Positions 1-6,407 of a DNA stretch of 12,271 nucleotides are shown one piece after another. The stretch's first letter is position 1. Each line of letters opens with the position of its first letter. The notes below the pieces were generated by a model that worked only from the letters and a program-made list of their open reading frames with translations, was not told the origin of the DNA and did no database searches. This DNA is from NS-12 sp045403215 (lineage in GTDB: Bacteria > Nitrospirota > Nitrospiria > Nitrospirales > NS-4), in contig JAXIOW010000166.1 in the NCBI GenBank assembly GCA_045403215.1, forward strand, positions 1 to 12,271. The letters run 5' to 3'. The translations under genes were made by a program, and so were the position numbers.

Positions 1-10
1 AGAGCTTCCC

Positions 11-871
11 TCAGGGCCGCCTGGCGAAGGCGTCTCCCGGCAGTCCCGTGTGGATCTCTGGCGCCGCAGGTTTCTTGTCCCAGCTCCACTTCAACTGCAC
101 CGCGACGTACTTCTGCGAGAGCCCGCCCCGATCAATGGACTGGTCGGTCTCCTGGAAGACCATCACTTCCCAATTCTTCCACCGCACCGCGAGCCCGACG
201 ATCCAGTCCAGCTCACTCGGCGCGATCGGGTTCGACACCCGCCGATCCGTGAAGAAGTTCGTATCGCCGACGAGCCAGAGCCATTGCCAATAGAGGGGCA
301 GTTCGCCGTGCAGCACGTACCGGAACAGGGCGCGGCCCGTGTTGTCAGGCCTGGCGAAGTACGTCTGGGTCGAGAAGAGCCAGCCGAGCGCCGCGTAGAA
401 TTCGGAGTCCGGGACCAAAAGATTGTCCTGATGCCAGAGGCCCTGGATCTCCGCGAAGGCTTGCACCAGCCCGCCCTTATCGATCGGCATGTCTCGCTCG
501 TAACGGAGCAGGCCGGCCCACTGCTCGTACCGGTAGAGGAACCCGATGGCCTGGTCCCATTCCGACGGACGGAATTCGTCGTCCCGCTCCTTGTCCGTGA
601 AAAAATTCGTGTCGAGTATTAGCGCGACGGGAGACCAGCGGGGCTGGAGTTCGAGATGGCCGAGATAGCGGTACTTCACGAGGCCGGTGTTATCCGGGCG
701 AGCGCGAAACGAGGTGTTCTCGACGAAGTCGGACAGCGCGAGCGAGAAGCGGACCTCGGGGGCCGCCCCCTCTTCCATCTCGACCCGGCCGGACTTCTCC
801 AGGGCCAGCGCGGGTGAGGTGAGGAAAGCAAGCGCGGTGATCGGAAGAATGAGGCCGCGAGGGGTCCTCAC
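11..871 (-). CDS. Secreted two-module protein, probably envelope or outer membrane; function unknown
   Basis: I do not recognise a named family. The 286-residue product has a signal peptide at about residues 1-23 (hydrophobic stretch LILPITALAFL, probable cleavage ALA-LE). The mature part is two copies of one module: residues 54-146 and 170-262 align without gaps at an exact offset of 116, with about 38 of 93 positions identical by eye. Shared blocks are ARPDNTG (57-63, 173-179), DTNFFTD (87-93, 203-209), PSE, and ID-K/R-GGL. The many Trp/Tyr and alternating polar/hydrophobic residues fit beta-strands, as in an outer-membrane or periplasmic beta protein (inference). I chose the GTG at 871 because it overlaps the rimO stop as GTGA and gives a clean signal peptide; the frame stays open to 1072, but that stretch is shadow of rimO. 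It is most likely translated by coupling from rimO. Confidence 0.8.
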   Translation of the reverse strand: MRTPRGLILPITALAFLTSPALALEKSGRVEMEEGAAPEVRFSLALSDFVENTSFRARPDNTGLVKYRYLGHLELQPRWSPVALILDTNFFTDKERDDEFRPSEWDQAIGFLYRYEQWAGLLRYERDMPIDKGGLVQAFAEIQGLWHQDNLLVPDSEFYAALGWLFSTQTYFARPDNTGRALFRYVLHGELPLYWQWLWLVGDTNFFTDRRVSNPIAPSELDWIVGLAVRWKNWEVMVFQETDQSIDRGGLSQKYVAVQLKWSWDKKPAAPEIHTGLPGDAFARRP

Positions 872-2367
872 CCGACGATGCGGCCGACGAGGTCGTAGGC
901 GGCAGCGTCGGTGATCTCGACCTTGACGAAATCGCCGGGCACGGGAAGGGGCGCGTCGGGGCACCCGTTGCTCGTGGTTGCAACGGGTCGTATCGCCTGG
1001 GGCGGGCGGGTGAGCACGGGAAGGGGCGCGTCTCGGCGCGCCTGGGGCGGGCGGGTGAGATTGGCCGTGCAATCGTTCACATACACGACGCCGTCGATCT
1101 CCGGGGCCTGGCCCTCGTGGCGGGACTCCAGCAATAGCTCTGTTTCCTCCGAGACGCCGTCCACCATCACCTCGATGGTGTGCCCGATCAGCTGACGGCT
1201 TTTCTTCAGCGCAATCCCTTCCTGAAGCGCGAGCAACTCGGCGCGGCGCTCTTCCATCACCCGGCGCTCGATTTTCTTGTCCAGGTCGGCGGCCGGCGTG
1301 CCCTCTTCGTCCGAGTACAAGAACACGCCGACCCGGTCGAATGCCATCTCGGTCAGGTAGCGCTTGAGCTCGGCGAAAGCGGCCTTAGTCTCGCCCGGGA
1401 AGCCGATGATGAACGCCGTCCGGAAGGTGAGGCCGGGGATACGGGCGCGCAGCCGGTCCACGAGGGCTGTGATGGCCGCCTTGGTGCCCAGACGGTGCAT
1501 GCGCTTGAGCAGGCCGTCGTTGATGTGCTGGAAGGGCATGTCGATGTACTTGGTGATTTTCTCTTCCCCTGCGTAAAGATCGACCAGCTCGTCCGTCACC
1601 TGTTGCGGGTAGAGGTAGAAAGGCCGGATCCAGCGGAGGCCCTTTACCGTGACCAGCTCCCGCAACAGGGCGACCAGGCCATGCCGTAGGCCGAGGTCCA
1701 CGCCGTAGTTGATGGTGTCCTGCGAGATGAGGCTGATCTCCTTGACGCCGTCAGCCGCCAGGGCGGTGGCTTCCGCGACGATGGACTCGATCGGCCGGCT
1801 CCGTTGCTTCCCCCGCATGAGCGGGATGGCGCAGAACGCGCAGTTCCGATTGCAGCCCTCCGCGATCTTGACGTACGCGGAGTGCGCCTTGCCGAGCCGC
1901 AGTCTCGGCGTCAGCTCGTCGTACAGATAGGGCGGCGGGCTGGCCCACACCCGCTGCGTCCTGCGTCCTGGAACCAGCAGGGAACGGCAGATCTCCGCGA
2001 TGTGGCCGGTGTCCCCGGTGCCGACGACGCCGTCCAGCTCCGGCAGCGCCTTGAGCAATTCGCCCTGGTAGCGCTGGGCGAGGCAGCCGGCGGCGATCAG
2101 GACCTTGCACGACCCCGTCTTCTTCAGCGCGCCGTGCTCGATGATGGCGTTGATGGACTCCTGCTTCGCTTCCTCGATGAAACCGCACGTGTTGATAATG
2201 ACGACCTCGGCGCGCGCGGGATTGTCGGTCAGGGTGAAGCCGTCTCCCGCCAGCGCGCCCAGCATGACTTCGCTGTCCACCTGGTTCTTGGAGCAGCCGA
2301 GGTTGACGAAGCCAATCGTGGTCGTTCGGGTTCGCGTGCGTGGTGTGATCGACGTGCGTGGAGCCAT
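868..2367 (-). CDS. rimO: Ribosomal protein S12 (aspartate) methylthiotransferase RimO
   Basis: RimO is a cytosolic radical-SAM enzyme that adds a methylthio group to a conserved aspartate of ribosomal protein S12. The 499-residue product shows the full order. The N-terminal UPF0004 domain has cluster cysteines in NLGCSKNQVDSE (C25), NTCGF (C61) and AGCLAQRY (C95). The radical-SAM core has CNRNCAFC (C172, C176, C179) and FIIGFPGET. The C-terminal TRAM region runs from APEIDGVVYVND to PGDFVKVEITDAAAYDLVG. That last signature separates RimO from MiaB. Oddly, about 40 residues (437-476) interrupt the TRAM region between YVNDCTAN and PGDFV; they are encoded by a doubled DNA repeat. Without them the length (~459) is close to the family norm. 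I chose the ATG at 2367: a promoter lies just upstream, and the upstream reading frame shows no family similarity. No Shine-Dalgarno site is visible. The secreted two-module gene overlaps its stop by 4 bases. Confidence 0.95.
   Translation of the reverse strand: MAPRTSITPRTRTRTTTIGFVNLGCSKNQVDSEVMLGALAGDGFTLTDNPARAEVVIINTCGFIEEAKQESINAIIEHGALKKTGSCKVLIAAGCLAQRYQGELLKALPELDGVVGTGDTGHIAEICRSLLVPGRRTQRVWASPPPYLYDELTPRLRLGKAHSAYVKIAEGCNRNCAFCAIPLMRGKQRSRPIESIVAEATALAADGVKEISLISQDTINYGVDLGLRHGLVALLRELVTVKGLRWIRPFYLYPQQVTDELVDLYAGEEKITKYIDMPFQHINDGLLKRMHRLGTKAAITALVDRLRARIPGLTFRTAFIIGFPGETKAAFAELKRYLTEMAFDRVGVFLYSDEEGTPAADLDKKIERRVMEERRAELLALQEGIALKKSRQLIGHTIEVMVDGVSEETELLLESRHEGQAPEIDGVVYVNDCTANLTRPPQARRDAPLPVLTRPPQAIRPVATTSNGCPDAPLPVPGDFVKVEITDAAAYDLVGRIVG
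939..1059. repeat. Doubled repeat element inserted in frame in rimO
   Basis: A 19-bp sequence (GCACGGGAAGGGGCGCGTC) occurs at 939-957 and 1014-1032. A 21-bp sequence starting CGCCTGGGGCGGGCGGGTGA occurs at 994-1014 and 1039-1059. This gives two units of the form 19-mer, variable centre, 21-mer, placed back to back. Unit 1 has a long centre holding a hairpin; unit 2 has a short centre with the palindrome GGCGCGCC. The block corresponds to 40 rimO codons with no stop, and its protein copy repeats LTRPPQA and DAPLPV. This looks like a dispersed intergenic repeat that entered a coding region, as Rickettsia palindromic elements do. Its family is unknown to me. Confidence 0.8.
963..988. repeat. Perfect 9-bp inverted repeat in the rimO insert
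   Basis: ACCCGTTGC at 963-971 is the exact reverse complement of GCAACGGGT at 980-988, with an 8-base loop. It sits in the variable centre of the first repeat unit, so the inserted element can form a hairpin in DNA or mRNA. On the coding strand this part reads IRPVATTSNGCP. Confidence 0.75.
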
Positions 2368-2374
2368 GACGCGC

Positions 2375-2403
2375 AGTGTAGAGGAGCGGGAAATCCGTGT
2401 CAA
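2375..2403 (-). promoter_or_regulatory. Sigma-70-type promoter of rimO, predicting a leaderless mRNA
   Basis: On the minus strand TTGACA (2403-2398) is followed after 17 bases by TACACT (2380-2375). The -35 is perfect and the -10 matches the consensus TATAAT at 4 of 6. Only 7 bases separate the -10 box from the rimO ATG at 2367, so transcription should start at or one base before the start codon. The absence of a Shine-Dalgarno site fits a leaderless transcript. The promoter probably also serves the overlapping downstream gene. Confidence 0.7.
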
Positions 2404-2428
2404 ATCAGATCGTCCGCGCACTTTCCTC

Positions 2429-2458
2429 TTGACTCTGCGCACGCCGGTCTCATATGAT
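2429..2458 (+). promoter_or_regulatory. Sigma-70-type promoter upstream of rlpA
   Basis: TTGACT (2429-2434) and TATGAT (2453-2458) each match the consensus at 5 of 6 and are 18 bases apart. The predicted start near 2465 leaves a leader of about 170 nt before rlpA. The site lies back to back with the rimO promoter (-35 boxes 25 bases apart), so one bound regulator could affect both genes. Confidence 0.65.
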
Positions 2459-2489
2459 GCGTCCGGCATCGCCATCATAATCATCATCG

Positions 2490-2514
2490 AAGCCTGTATT
2501 CTGCAGGCTTTCTT
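2490..2514 (+). terminator. Small hairpin plus T-rich stretch in the rlpA leader, possible attenuator
   Basis: AAGCCTG (2490-2496) pairs with CAGGCTT (2504-2510) across a 7-base loop, followed by TCTTC. No gene ends upstream on this strand, so if functional it would attenuate rlpA, not end a transcript. The stem is short and the T run is interrupted. A second possible stem, CCCGGG at 2553-2558 with 2568-2573, lies further along the same leader. Confidence 0.25.
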
Positions 2515-2635
2515 CAATCTCCACAGTTAACGGTCTGTATTCCTTTCTGAAACCCGGGGAGGCCCTGCCCGGGATACACCAGCGGCAAGGTTGTGCGCCG
2601 GCTGTTTGGCATGAACCTGGGGCAAAAGGGAAGGC

Positions 2636-3325
2636 ATGGACATGACTGGATTCTGCACGAAGAGTCTCCTGCTGGTTTCGGTCCTGACCTTACCGGCCTG
2701 CATGACGGTTCCGAAGGGACTGGGCGACTATGACGCCGGCCTCAAGGAGCTCGGCATAGCCTCCTGGTACGGAGGCAGCTTTCATGGCCGGCTGACCGCG
2801 AACGGCCAAGTCTACGACCAATTCAAGATGACCGCGGCCCATCGGCTGCTGCCTTTGGGGTCCGTGGTGCGGGTCACCAATCCCGGGAAAGGGCGGAAGG
2901 TGAAGGTGCTCATCAACGATCGCGGCCCGTTCATCAGGGGCCGCATCATTGATCTCTCGTACGCCGCCGCGGAACAGCTCGGCGCGGTCTATCCCGGCAC
3001 GCTGCCGGTGGTGGTCGAAGTGCTCCGGATGGGCAAGCGGAGCCCGGCGACCGGTCGTCTGCTCGGACAGAAGCCGGAGGAGGGCCCCGACCTCGAGTTG
3101 AGCGTGGCCACGCTCATGCGGAGCGGCGAGCCGGCCGGCGAGACGTCCTGGCTCCGCACGGTTGGAAGCCAGTCTGCGGTGGGCAGCCGGGTTCCCATGG
3201 ACGTCCTCCGAGACCCGCGGCGTCCCCGCCGTGGGTCCGACTCCGCAATGAACCCCGAAGAGATGACCCCCGAAGACCACGCCGAATCCGTCCACGAGGA
3301 AATCATCGCGGGGATCTGCGCCTAA
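2636..3325 (+). CDS. rlpA: Septal ring lytic transglycosylase / rare lipoprotein RlpA family
   Basis: RlpA proteins are outer-membrane lipoproteins with a double-psi beta-barrel; studied members cleave peptidoglycan strands lacking stem peptides at the division site. In this 229-residue protein a lipoprotein signal ends in LTLPAC (lipid-bearing C22), and the barrel covers about 40-130. It holds GIASWYGGSFHGRLTANG, the histidine of MTAAHRLLPLG (H69), and INDRGPF with D95; these two match the catalytic His and Asp of the family. The tail (131-229) is polar and low in complexity and has no recognisable SPOR domain, so septal targeting by denuded glycan is not evident. Two starts are possible, ATG 2636 and ATG 2642. 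The purine stretch AAAAGGGAAGG at 2624-2634 is better spaced for 2642, and both keep the lipobox. A promoter lies at 2429-2458. Confidence 0.9.
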   Translation: MDMTGFCTKSLLLVSVLTLPACMTVPKGLGDYDAGLKELGIASWYGGSFHGRLTANGQVYDQFKMTAAHRLLPLGSVVRVTNPGKGRKVKVLINDRGPFIRGRIIDLSYAAAEQLGAVYPGTLPVVVEVLRMGKRSPATGRLLGQKPEEGPDLELSVATLMRSGEPAGETSWLRTVGSQSAVGSRVPMDVLRDPRRPRRGSDSAMNPEEMTPEDHAESVHEEIIAGICA

Positions 3326-3332
3326 CTCTCCA

Positions 3333-3362
3333 TTGACACTCCTTTAGACAACCCGATACACT
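3333..3362 (+). promoter_or_regulatory. Probable promoter of the small basic protein / HEAT-protein operon
   Basis: TTGACA (3333-3338) is followed after 18 bases by TACACT (3357-3362). The -35 is perfect, and the -10 hexamer is identical to that of the rimO promoter. It begins 7 bases after the rlpA stop, giving a start near 3369 and a leader of about 104 nt that contains the heptanucleotide repeats. Confidence 0.55.
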
Positions 3363-3385
3363 CACCCTGCTGATTCAAGGCTCAT

Positions 3386-3413
3386 CGTTATTCGTTAAAC
3401 GTTATTCGTGAAA
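3386..3413 (+). repeat. Heptanucleotide tandem repeat, array 1
   Basis: Four 7-base units lie in a row: CGTTATT, CGTTAAA, CGTTATT, CGTGAAA. They can also be read as a 14-base unit repeated twice with one mismatch. The stretch is AT-rich against a GC-rich background and lies between the 3333-3362 promoter and the next start codon. It resembles in form the short heptanucleotide tandem repeats known from filamentous cyanobacteria, but I cannot assign a family. Confidence 0.75.
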
Positions 3414-3441
3414 GAATTAGTGAGTCCGGGCGTGACCATTT

Positions 3442-3462
3442 AACGATTAACGTTCAACGATT
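3442..3462 (-). repeat. Heptanucleotide tandem repeat, array 2, inverted
   Basis: Three 7-base units AACGATT, AACGTTC, AACGATT lie just before the start of the next gene. On the minus strand they contain the same CGTT core as array 1, so the two arrays face each other across about 28 bases and could partly pair in the leader RNA. Confidence 0.65.
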
Positions 3463-3472
3463 GGGAGCGCGC

Positions 3473-3694
3473 ATGGGTAAGAAGAAGACGCCGCTTGCGG
3501 AGGATATCGCGCGGCTCAAAAAGAAAATCGCCGAACGGAAGGCCAAGACAGGCAAGGGGCTGGGAGACGCGGCCCTGCGGGCGTTGCACAAGCGTCTGAA
3601 GCGGGAACAGCGCAAGAGGCGAGCCCTGGCGCAGCGCTTGGCGCATGCGCAAGGCAAGAAGAAAGACGCCCAACCGGCTGCGGCCGCAGGCTGA
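3473..3694 (+). CDS. Small Lys/Arg-rich coiled-coil protein, function unknown
   Basis: The 73-residue product begins MGKKKTPLAEDIARLKKKIA, is strongly basic, and is almost all helix-forming residues, with heptad-like Leu/Ala spacing over about 8-60 and a short KKKDAQPAAAAG tail. There is no signal peptide, so it is probably cytosolic; the charge would suit binding nucleic acid or an acidic partner (inference). The gene downstream encodes a very acidic-ended HEAT protein 17 bases away, a possible partner. The ATG at 3473 has GGGAG at 3463-3467 with 5-base spacing, better supported than the in-frame TTG at 3461. I recognise no family. Confidence 0.75.
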   Translation: MGKKKTPLAEDIARLKKKIAERKAKTGKGLGDAALRALHKRLKREQRKRRALAQRLAHAQGKKKDAQPAAAAG

Positions 3695-3711
3695 GGGCGA
3701 GAGGGATCACC

Positions 3712-4602
3712 ATGGCTGAGGATGTGAAGAAGACGGAAGACGCCGGGAAGGCGAAGGACAAGCCCGTCGAGACGACGTCGGCGATGCCCGACGGGTCGGA
3801 CAAGTCCGAGTACCTGCCGACGGGCCCGGAACAGCCCGTCGCCGAGACTGAGGCTCCGGCCGCGGCTGCGGTCGAGGAGGCCAAGGCCCCCGAGGAGAAG
3901 GTCAAGGACGAGGTCGAGATCCAGCTCGACCTCCTGAAGGACAAGGACTGGTACCGCCGGCGGGAAGCCGCGACCACGCTGGGCGAGATGGGCGACGAGC
4001 GGGCGATCCCCCACCTCATCACCGCGCTGCGCGATGCGGAATGGAATGTCCGGGAGGCGGCGGAAGACGCGCTGGCCCAGATCGGCTCTCCGGCCGTCGA
4101 GCCGCTGATCAAGGCGCTCCGGGAGTACCAGGTCCGCAAATTCGTCATCAAGATCCTGGGCAAGATCAAGGACGAGCGGGTGCTGGACCCGCTGTTCGCC
4201 CAGCTTAGGAACGAAGAGTTCAAGGAAGCCGCGACCGAGGCCCTGGTCGAGGTCGGCCAACCGTCTGTCGAGCGGCTCACCGCGGTGCTCAATGACAAGG
4301 ACAAGAACGTCCGTAAGCACGCCGTCATCGCGCTCGGCGACATCGGGGTCGCGGAATGCGTGGACCTGCTGATCGAGGCCGCCAACGACGAAGAGTGGGA
4401 GGTGCGCCTGGCGGCGATCGCGGCGCTCGATAAGATCGGGGACGAGCGGGGCAAGCCTGCCATCAAGGCGCTCGTGAAGGACCCGGATTTCGTCGTCCAG
4501 ATGCGTGCGGAGCGGATCATCGGGGAGTGGAAGAAGAAGGCGAAGGCCCCGAAAGAGGCCAAGGACGAGGAGGAGACCGAAGAGCGCGCGGGAACGGCTT
4601 AA
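3712..4602 (+). CDS. HEAT-repeat protein with acidic N-terminal and charged C-terminal tails
   Basis: The 296-residue product has no signal peptide and is probably cytosolic. Residues 1-66 are a disordered, Glu/Lys/Ala/Pro-rich arm. Residues about 68-272 form six to seven HEAT-like (PBS lyase HEAT) repeats, recognisable from REAATTLGEMGDERAIPHLI, VREAAEDALAQIG, RKHAVIALGDIG and VRLAAIAALDKIGDERG. Residues 273-296 are a Lys/Glu-rich tail. HEAT solenoids are scaffolds for protein binding; some relatives are phycobilin lyases, but nothing here suggests pigment chemistry. GAGAGGGA upstream is a fair ribosome site. It follows the small basic gene by 17 bases, probably as an operon. Its TAA overlaps the TAA of the convergent gene in a TTAA. 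Confidence 0.85.
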   Translation: MAEDVKKTEDAGKAKDKPVETTSAMPDGSDKSEYLPTGPEQPVAETEAPAAAAVEEAKAPEEKVKDEVEIQLDLLKDKDWYRRREAATTLGEMGDERAIPHLITALRDAEWNVREAAEDALAQIGSPAVEPLIKALREYQVRKFVIKILGKIKDERVLDPLFAQLRNEEFKEAATEALVEVGQPSVERLTAVLNDKDKNVRKHAVIALGDIGVAECVDLLIEAANDEEWEVRLAAIAALDKIGDERGKPAIKALVKDPDFVVQMRAERIIGEWKKKAKAPKEAKDEEETEERAGTA

Positions 4603-5033
4603 CGCGCCGCGAGCAGCTGGTCCAACTCCTTCACGATCTCGTCCACTTTCGCCTGGAGGCCCGGCTTCAGCGCTCGCACATCGTCCTTCACCGCCTCCAC
4701 CTTGTCCATCACTTCTTCCAGTTTTTCCTTTTGCTCCTCGCCGGCCGCCTCCATCGCCTTCTTGAGGGCCTGCCGGGCTTCCCCTAAGCCGGTCGCGGCC
4801 CTGCCGTAGTTCTTGTCGAGCAACTCAGACTTCGCCTGCACCAGCCGCTCCTTGGCGTTCACGAGGCCGGTGCGCATGCTCAGATTGCGCTCCAGTGTGC
4901 TGGTGCTGGCAAGGACTTGGGTGCCGAGCTGCTTGGCCTTATGCAGGAAGGTTTCGGGCCCCTGTCGGCCGATGTAGACCCCGCAGACGAACGCGAGCCC
5001 CACGATGGTGAGCATCCCCAGGAATTTCAGCAT
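4599..5033 (-). CDS. Membrane-anchored periplasmic coiled-coil protein, function unknown
   Basis: The 144-residue product starts with a single hydrophobic segment (about residues 3-21, FLGMLTIVGLAFVCGVYIG), best read as an uncleaved N-terminal anchor. The rest is a helical, charged region with strong coiled-coil character at about 75-140 (KKAMEAAGEEQKEKLEEVM). The ATG follows the stop of the upstream TPR/HEAT gene directly (TAAATG), so the two are almost certainly co-translated; GGGGGA lies 7 bases upstream. The TAA stop overlaps the opposite-strand HEAT gene by four bases. I recognise no named family. Confidence 0.8.
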   Translation of the reverse strand: MLKFLGMLTIVGLAFVCGVYIGRQGPETFLHKAKQLGTQVLASTSTLERNLSMRTGLVNAKERLVQAKSELLDKNYGRAATGLGEARQALKKAMEAAGEEQKEKLEEVMDKVEAVKDDVRALKPGLQAKVDEIVKELDQLLAAR

Positions 5034-6407
5034 TTAGTTTTCCCCCTTCCGTTTCCTGTCTGAGACAACGACGCCGAGGTGACCGGCGGCGAATGCGCGG
5101 ACGGTCAGGTCCTTGTCCAGCAGAGCACGCCTCAGGTACGGAATGGCCGTCTTGCCTCCGACCCGCCCCAGCGCCTGGACCGCCGCCACGCGAACCCGCG
5201 GGGCGGGGTCGTCGAACGCCTCCAGTGCGAAGGCTATTGCCCGCTCCGGGGCGCTCCGGGCCAGCGCGCCCACCGCCGCGCTCCGCACGCCGAAAGCGGG
5301 GTCCTTGAGCAACTCCCGCATGACCAGCGCCGCCTCGCCTTCGCCCAGCTTCACCAGCGCTTCCGCCGCTGCCAGCCTGACGAGCGAGTCGGAGTCCTTC
5401 ACGGCGCCCCACAGCGCGCCGATCGCCGCCTTGGCGTTGAGCCGGCCGAGGCTGACTGCGGCAAAGTTGCGGACGTACGGGTCCCTGTCGCTCAGCGCGT
5501 CCACCAGCGCCGCGGTGGCGGACGTCGCGCCGAGGTCGCCCAGGGCTCCGGCGGCGAACGACCGGACCGACGCATCGGGGTCGCTGAGGCCCAGCGTCAG
5601 CACCGAGAGGGCCGTGGGGGCTTTCACTTTCAGCCGGCCGAGGATGCCCATGGCCGCGCCCCGGACGGCGGGGCTGAAGTCGCGGGCGGCCGTCAGGAAC
5701 GGCTGCACCGGCTCGGGCTGGTTGAGACGGACCAGGGCCTCGCGCGCTACCAACTGGACGATGGGGTCCTGGTCTTTCAAGCCGCGTCGCACCAGCCTGA
5801 CGACCGACGGGTCCTTGGAAAGGCCAAGCGAAGAGAGCGCCGCGATGCGGACGGTGACGTCCGGGTCGATCACGGCGTCGCGGACGGCGGGCAGCTTGGC
5901 AGCCAGGCCTAGGCGGCCGGCGGTCTGGATGGCGAAGGTGCGCACCCGCGGCGAGGAGTCGTGCAGGGCCAGATTCAGGGCGGCCAGCGTGTCGGCCGGC
6001 CCGAGCTCGGCCAGGGCAGTCGCCGCCGCGCCGCGCACGATTTCCTGGTCCTGCGCGAGCAGGTGCGTGAGCAGTCCGATGCAGATACGCCGCAGTAGGT
6101 CGCCCGTTTCCTTCCCCGCTCGGACGAGGTGGTCGTGGTCGGCCAGCGCCTCTTCCGGGCGACCTTGATATCCATGGGCCAGGGCGCGCAGCTCGTATGC
6201 CGCCGCATGGTCCGGCCGGGCCGCCAGCAGGGTGTTCAGTAGCCGGACCGCCGTGTCGTAGTCCTTCCGCTCGAAGGCAGCCTGGGCGGCGCGGAAGTCG
6301 TCGGTCACGGCAAGGGCCGTGTGTTGGTGTGCGAGCGGGAGGAGGCTGACGAGCAGGCCCGCGAAGAGGGTGAGCGAGCGGGCGGGATCGATCCGCATAG
6401 ACGACAT
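5034..6407 (-). CDS. Secreted TPR and HEAT-repeat protein
   Basis: The 457-residue product carries a Sec signal peptide (hydrophobic core LTLFAGLLVSLLPLA, probable cleavage ALA-V near residue 33), so it should act in the periplasm or at the membrane. Two TPR-like helix pairs cover about 35-97 (FRAAQAAFERKDYDTAVRLL and AAYELRALAHGYQGRPEEAL). Residues about 116-446 are ten or so HEAT repeats of ~31 residues, for example DPDASVRSFAAGALGDLG and DRDPYVRNFAAVSLGRL. Such solenoids bind other proteins; no catalytic site is visible. ATG 6407 and ATG 6398 both keep the signal peptide. Neither has a clear Shine-Dalgarno site, and the frame upstream lacks protein character. The next gene starts directly at its stop, suggesting a shared complex or process. 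Confidence 0.85.
   Translation of the reverse strand: MSSMRIDPARSLTLFAGLLVSLLPLAHQHTALAVTDDFRAAQAAFERKDYDTAVRLLNTLLAARPDHAAAYELRALAHGYQGRPEEALADHDHLVRAGKETGDLLRRICIGLLTHLLAQDQEIVRGAAATALAELGPADTLAALNLALHDSSPRVRTFAIQTAGRLGLAAKLPAVRDAVIDPDVTVRIAALSSLGLSKDPSVVRLVRRGLKDQDPIVQLVAREALVRLNQPEPVQPFLTAARDFSPAVRGAAMGILGRLKVKAPTALSVLTLGLSDPDASVRSFAAGALGDLGATSATAALVDALSDRDPYVRNFAAVSLGRLNAKAAIGALWGAVKDSDSLVRLAAAEALVKLGEGEAALVMRELLKDPAFGVRSAAVGALARSAPERAIAFALEAFDDPAPRVRVAAVQALGRVGGKTAIPYLRRALLDKDLTVRAFAAGHLGVVVSDRKRKGEN

Noticed and set aside
939..1059. CRISPR-like direct repeats
   Set aside because: Only two units with unequal centres (36 and 6 bases), inside a coding frame and with an internal palindrome; no array structure or cas genes.
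872..1072. Upstream in-frame extension of the secreted two-module protein
   Set aside because: It is Arg/Pro-rich, antiparallel in character to no known protein, fully inside rimO, and would bury the signal peptide; the GTG at 871 overlapping the rimO stop is better.
2454..2480. Short leader peptide starting at ATG 2454 upstream of rlpA
   Set aside because: The start codon lies inside the -10 box, so it would not be transcribed from the predicted promoter.
2368..2517. N-terminal extension of RimO
   Set aside because: The extra 50 residues do not resemble RimO, cover both promoters of the divergent region, and precede the predicted transcription start.
5079..6168. Long plus-strand frames (277 and 351 residues) opposite the TPR/HEAT gene
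   Set aside because: They are Arg/Ala/Ser-rich shadows produced by high third-position GC; the minus-strand frame has clear repeats and a signal peptide.
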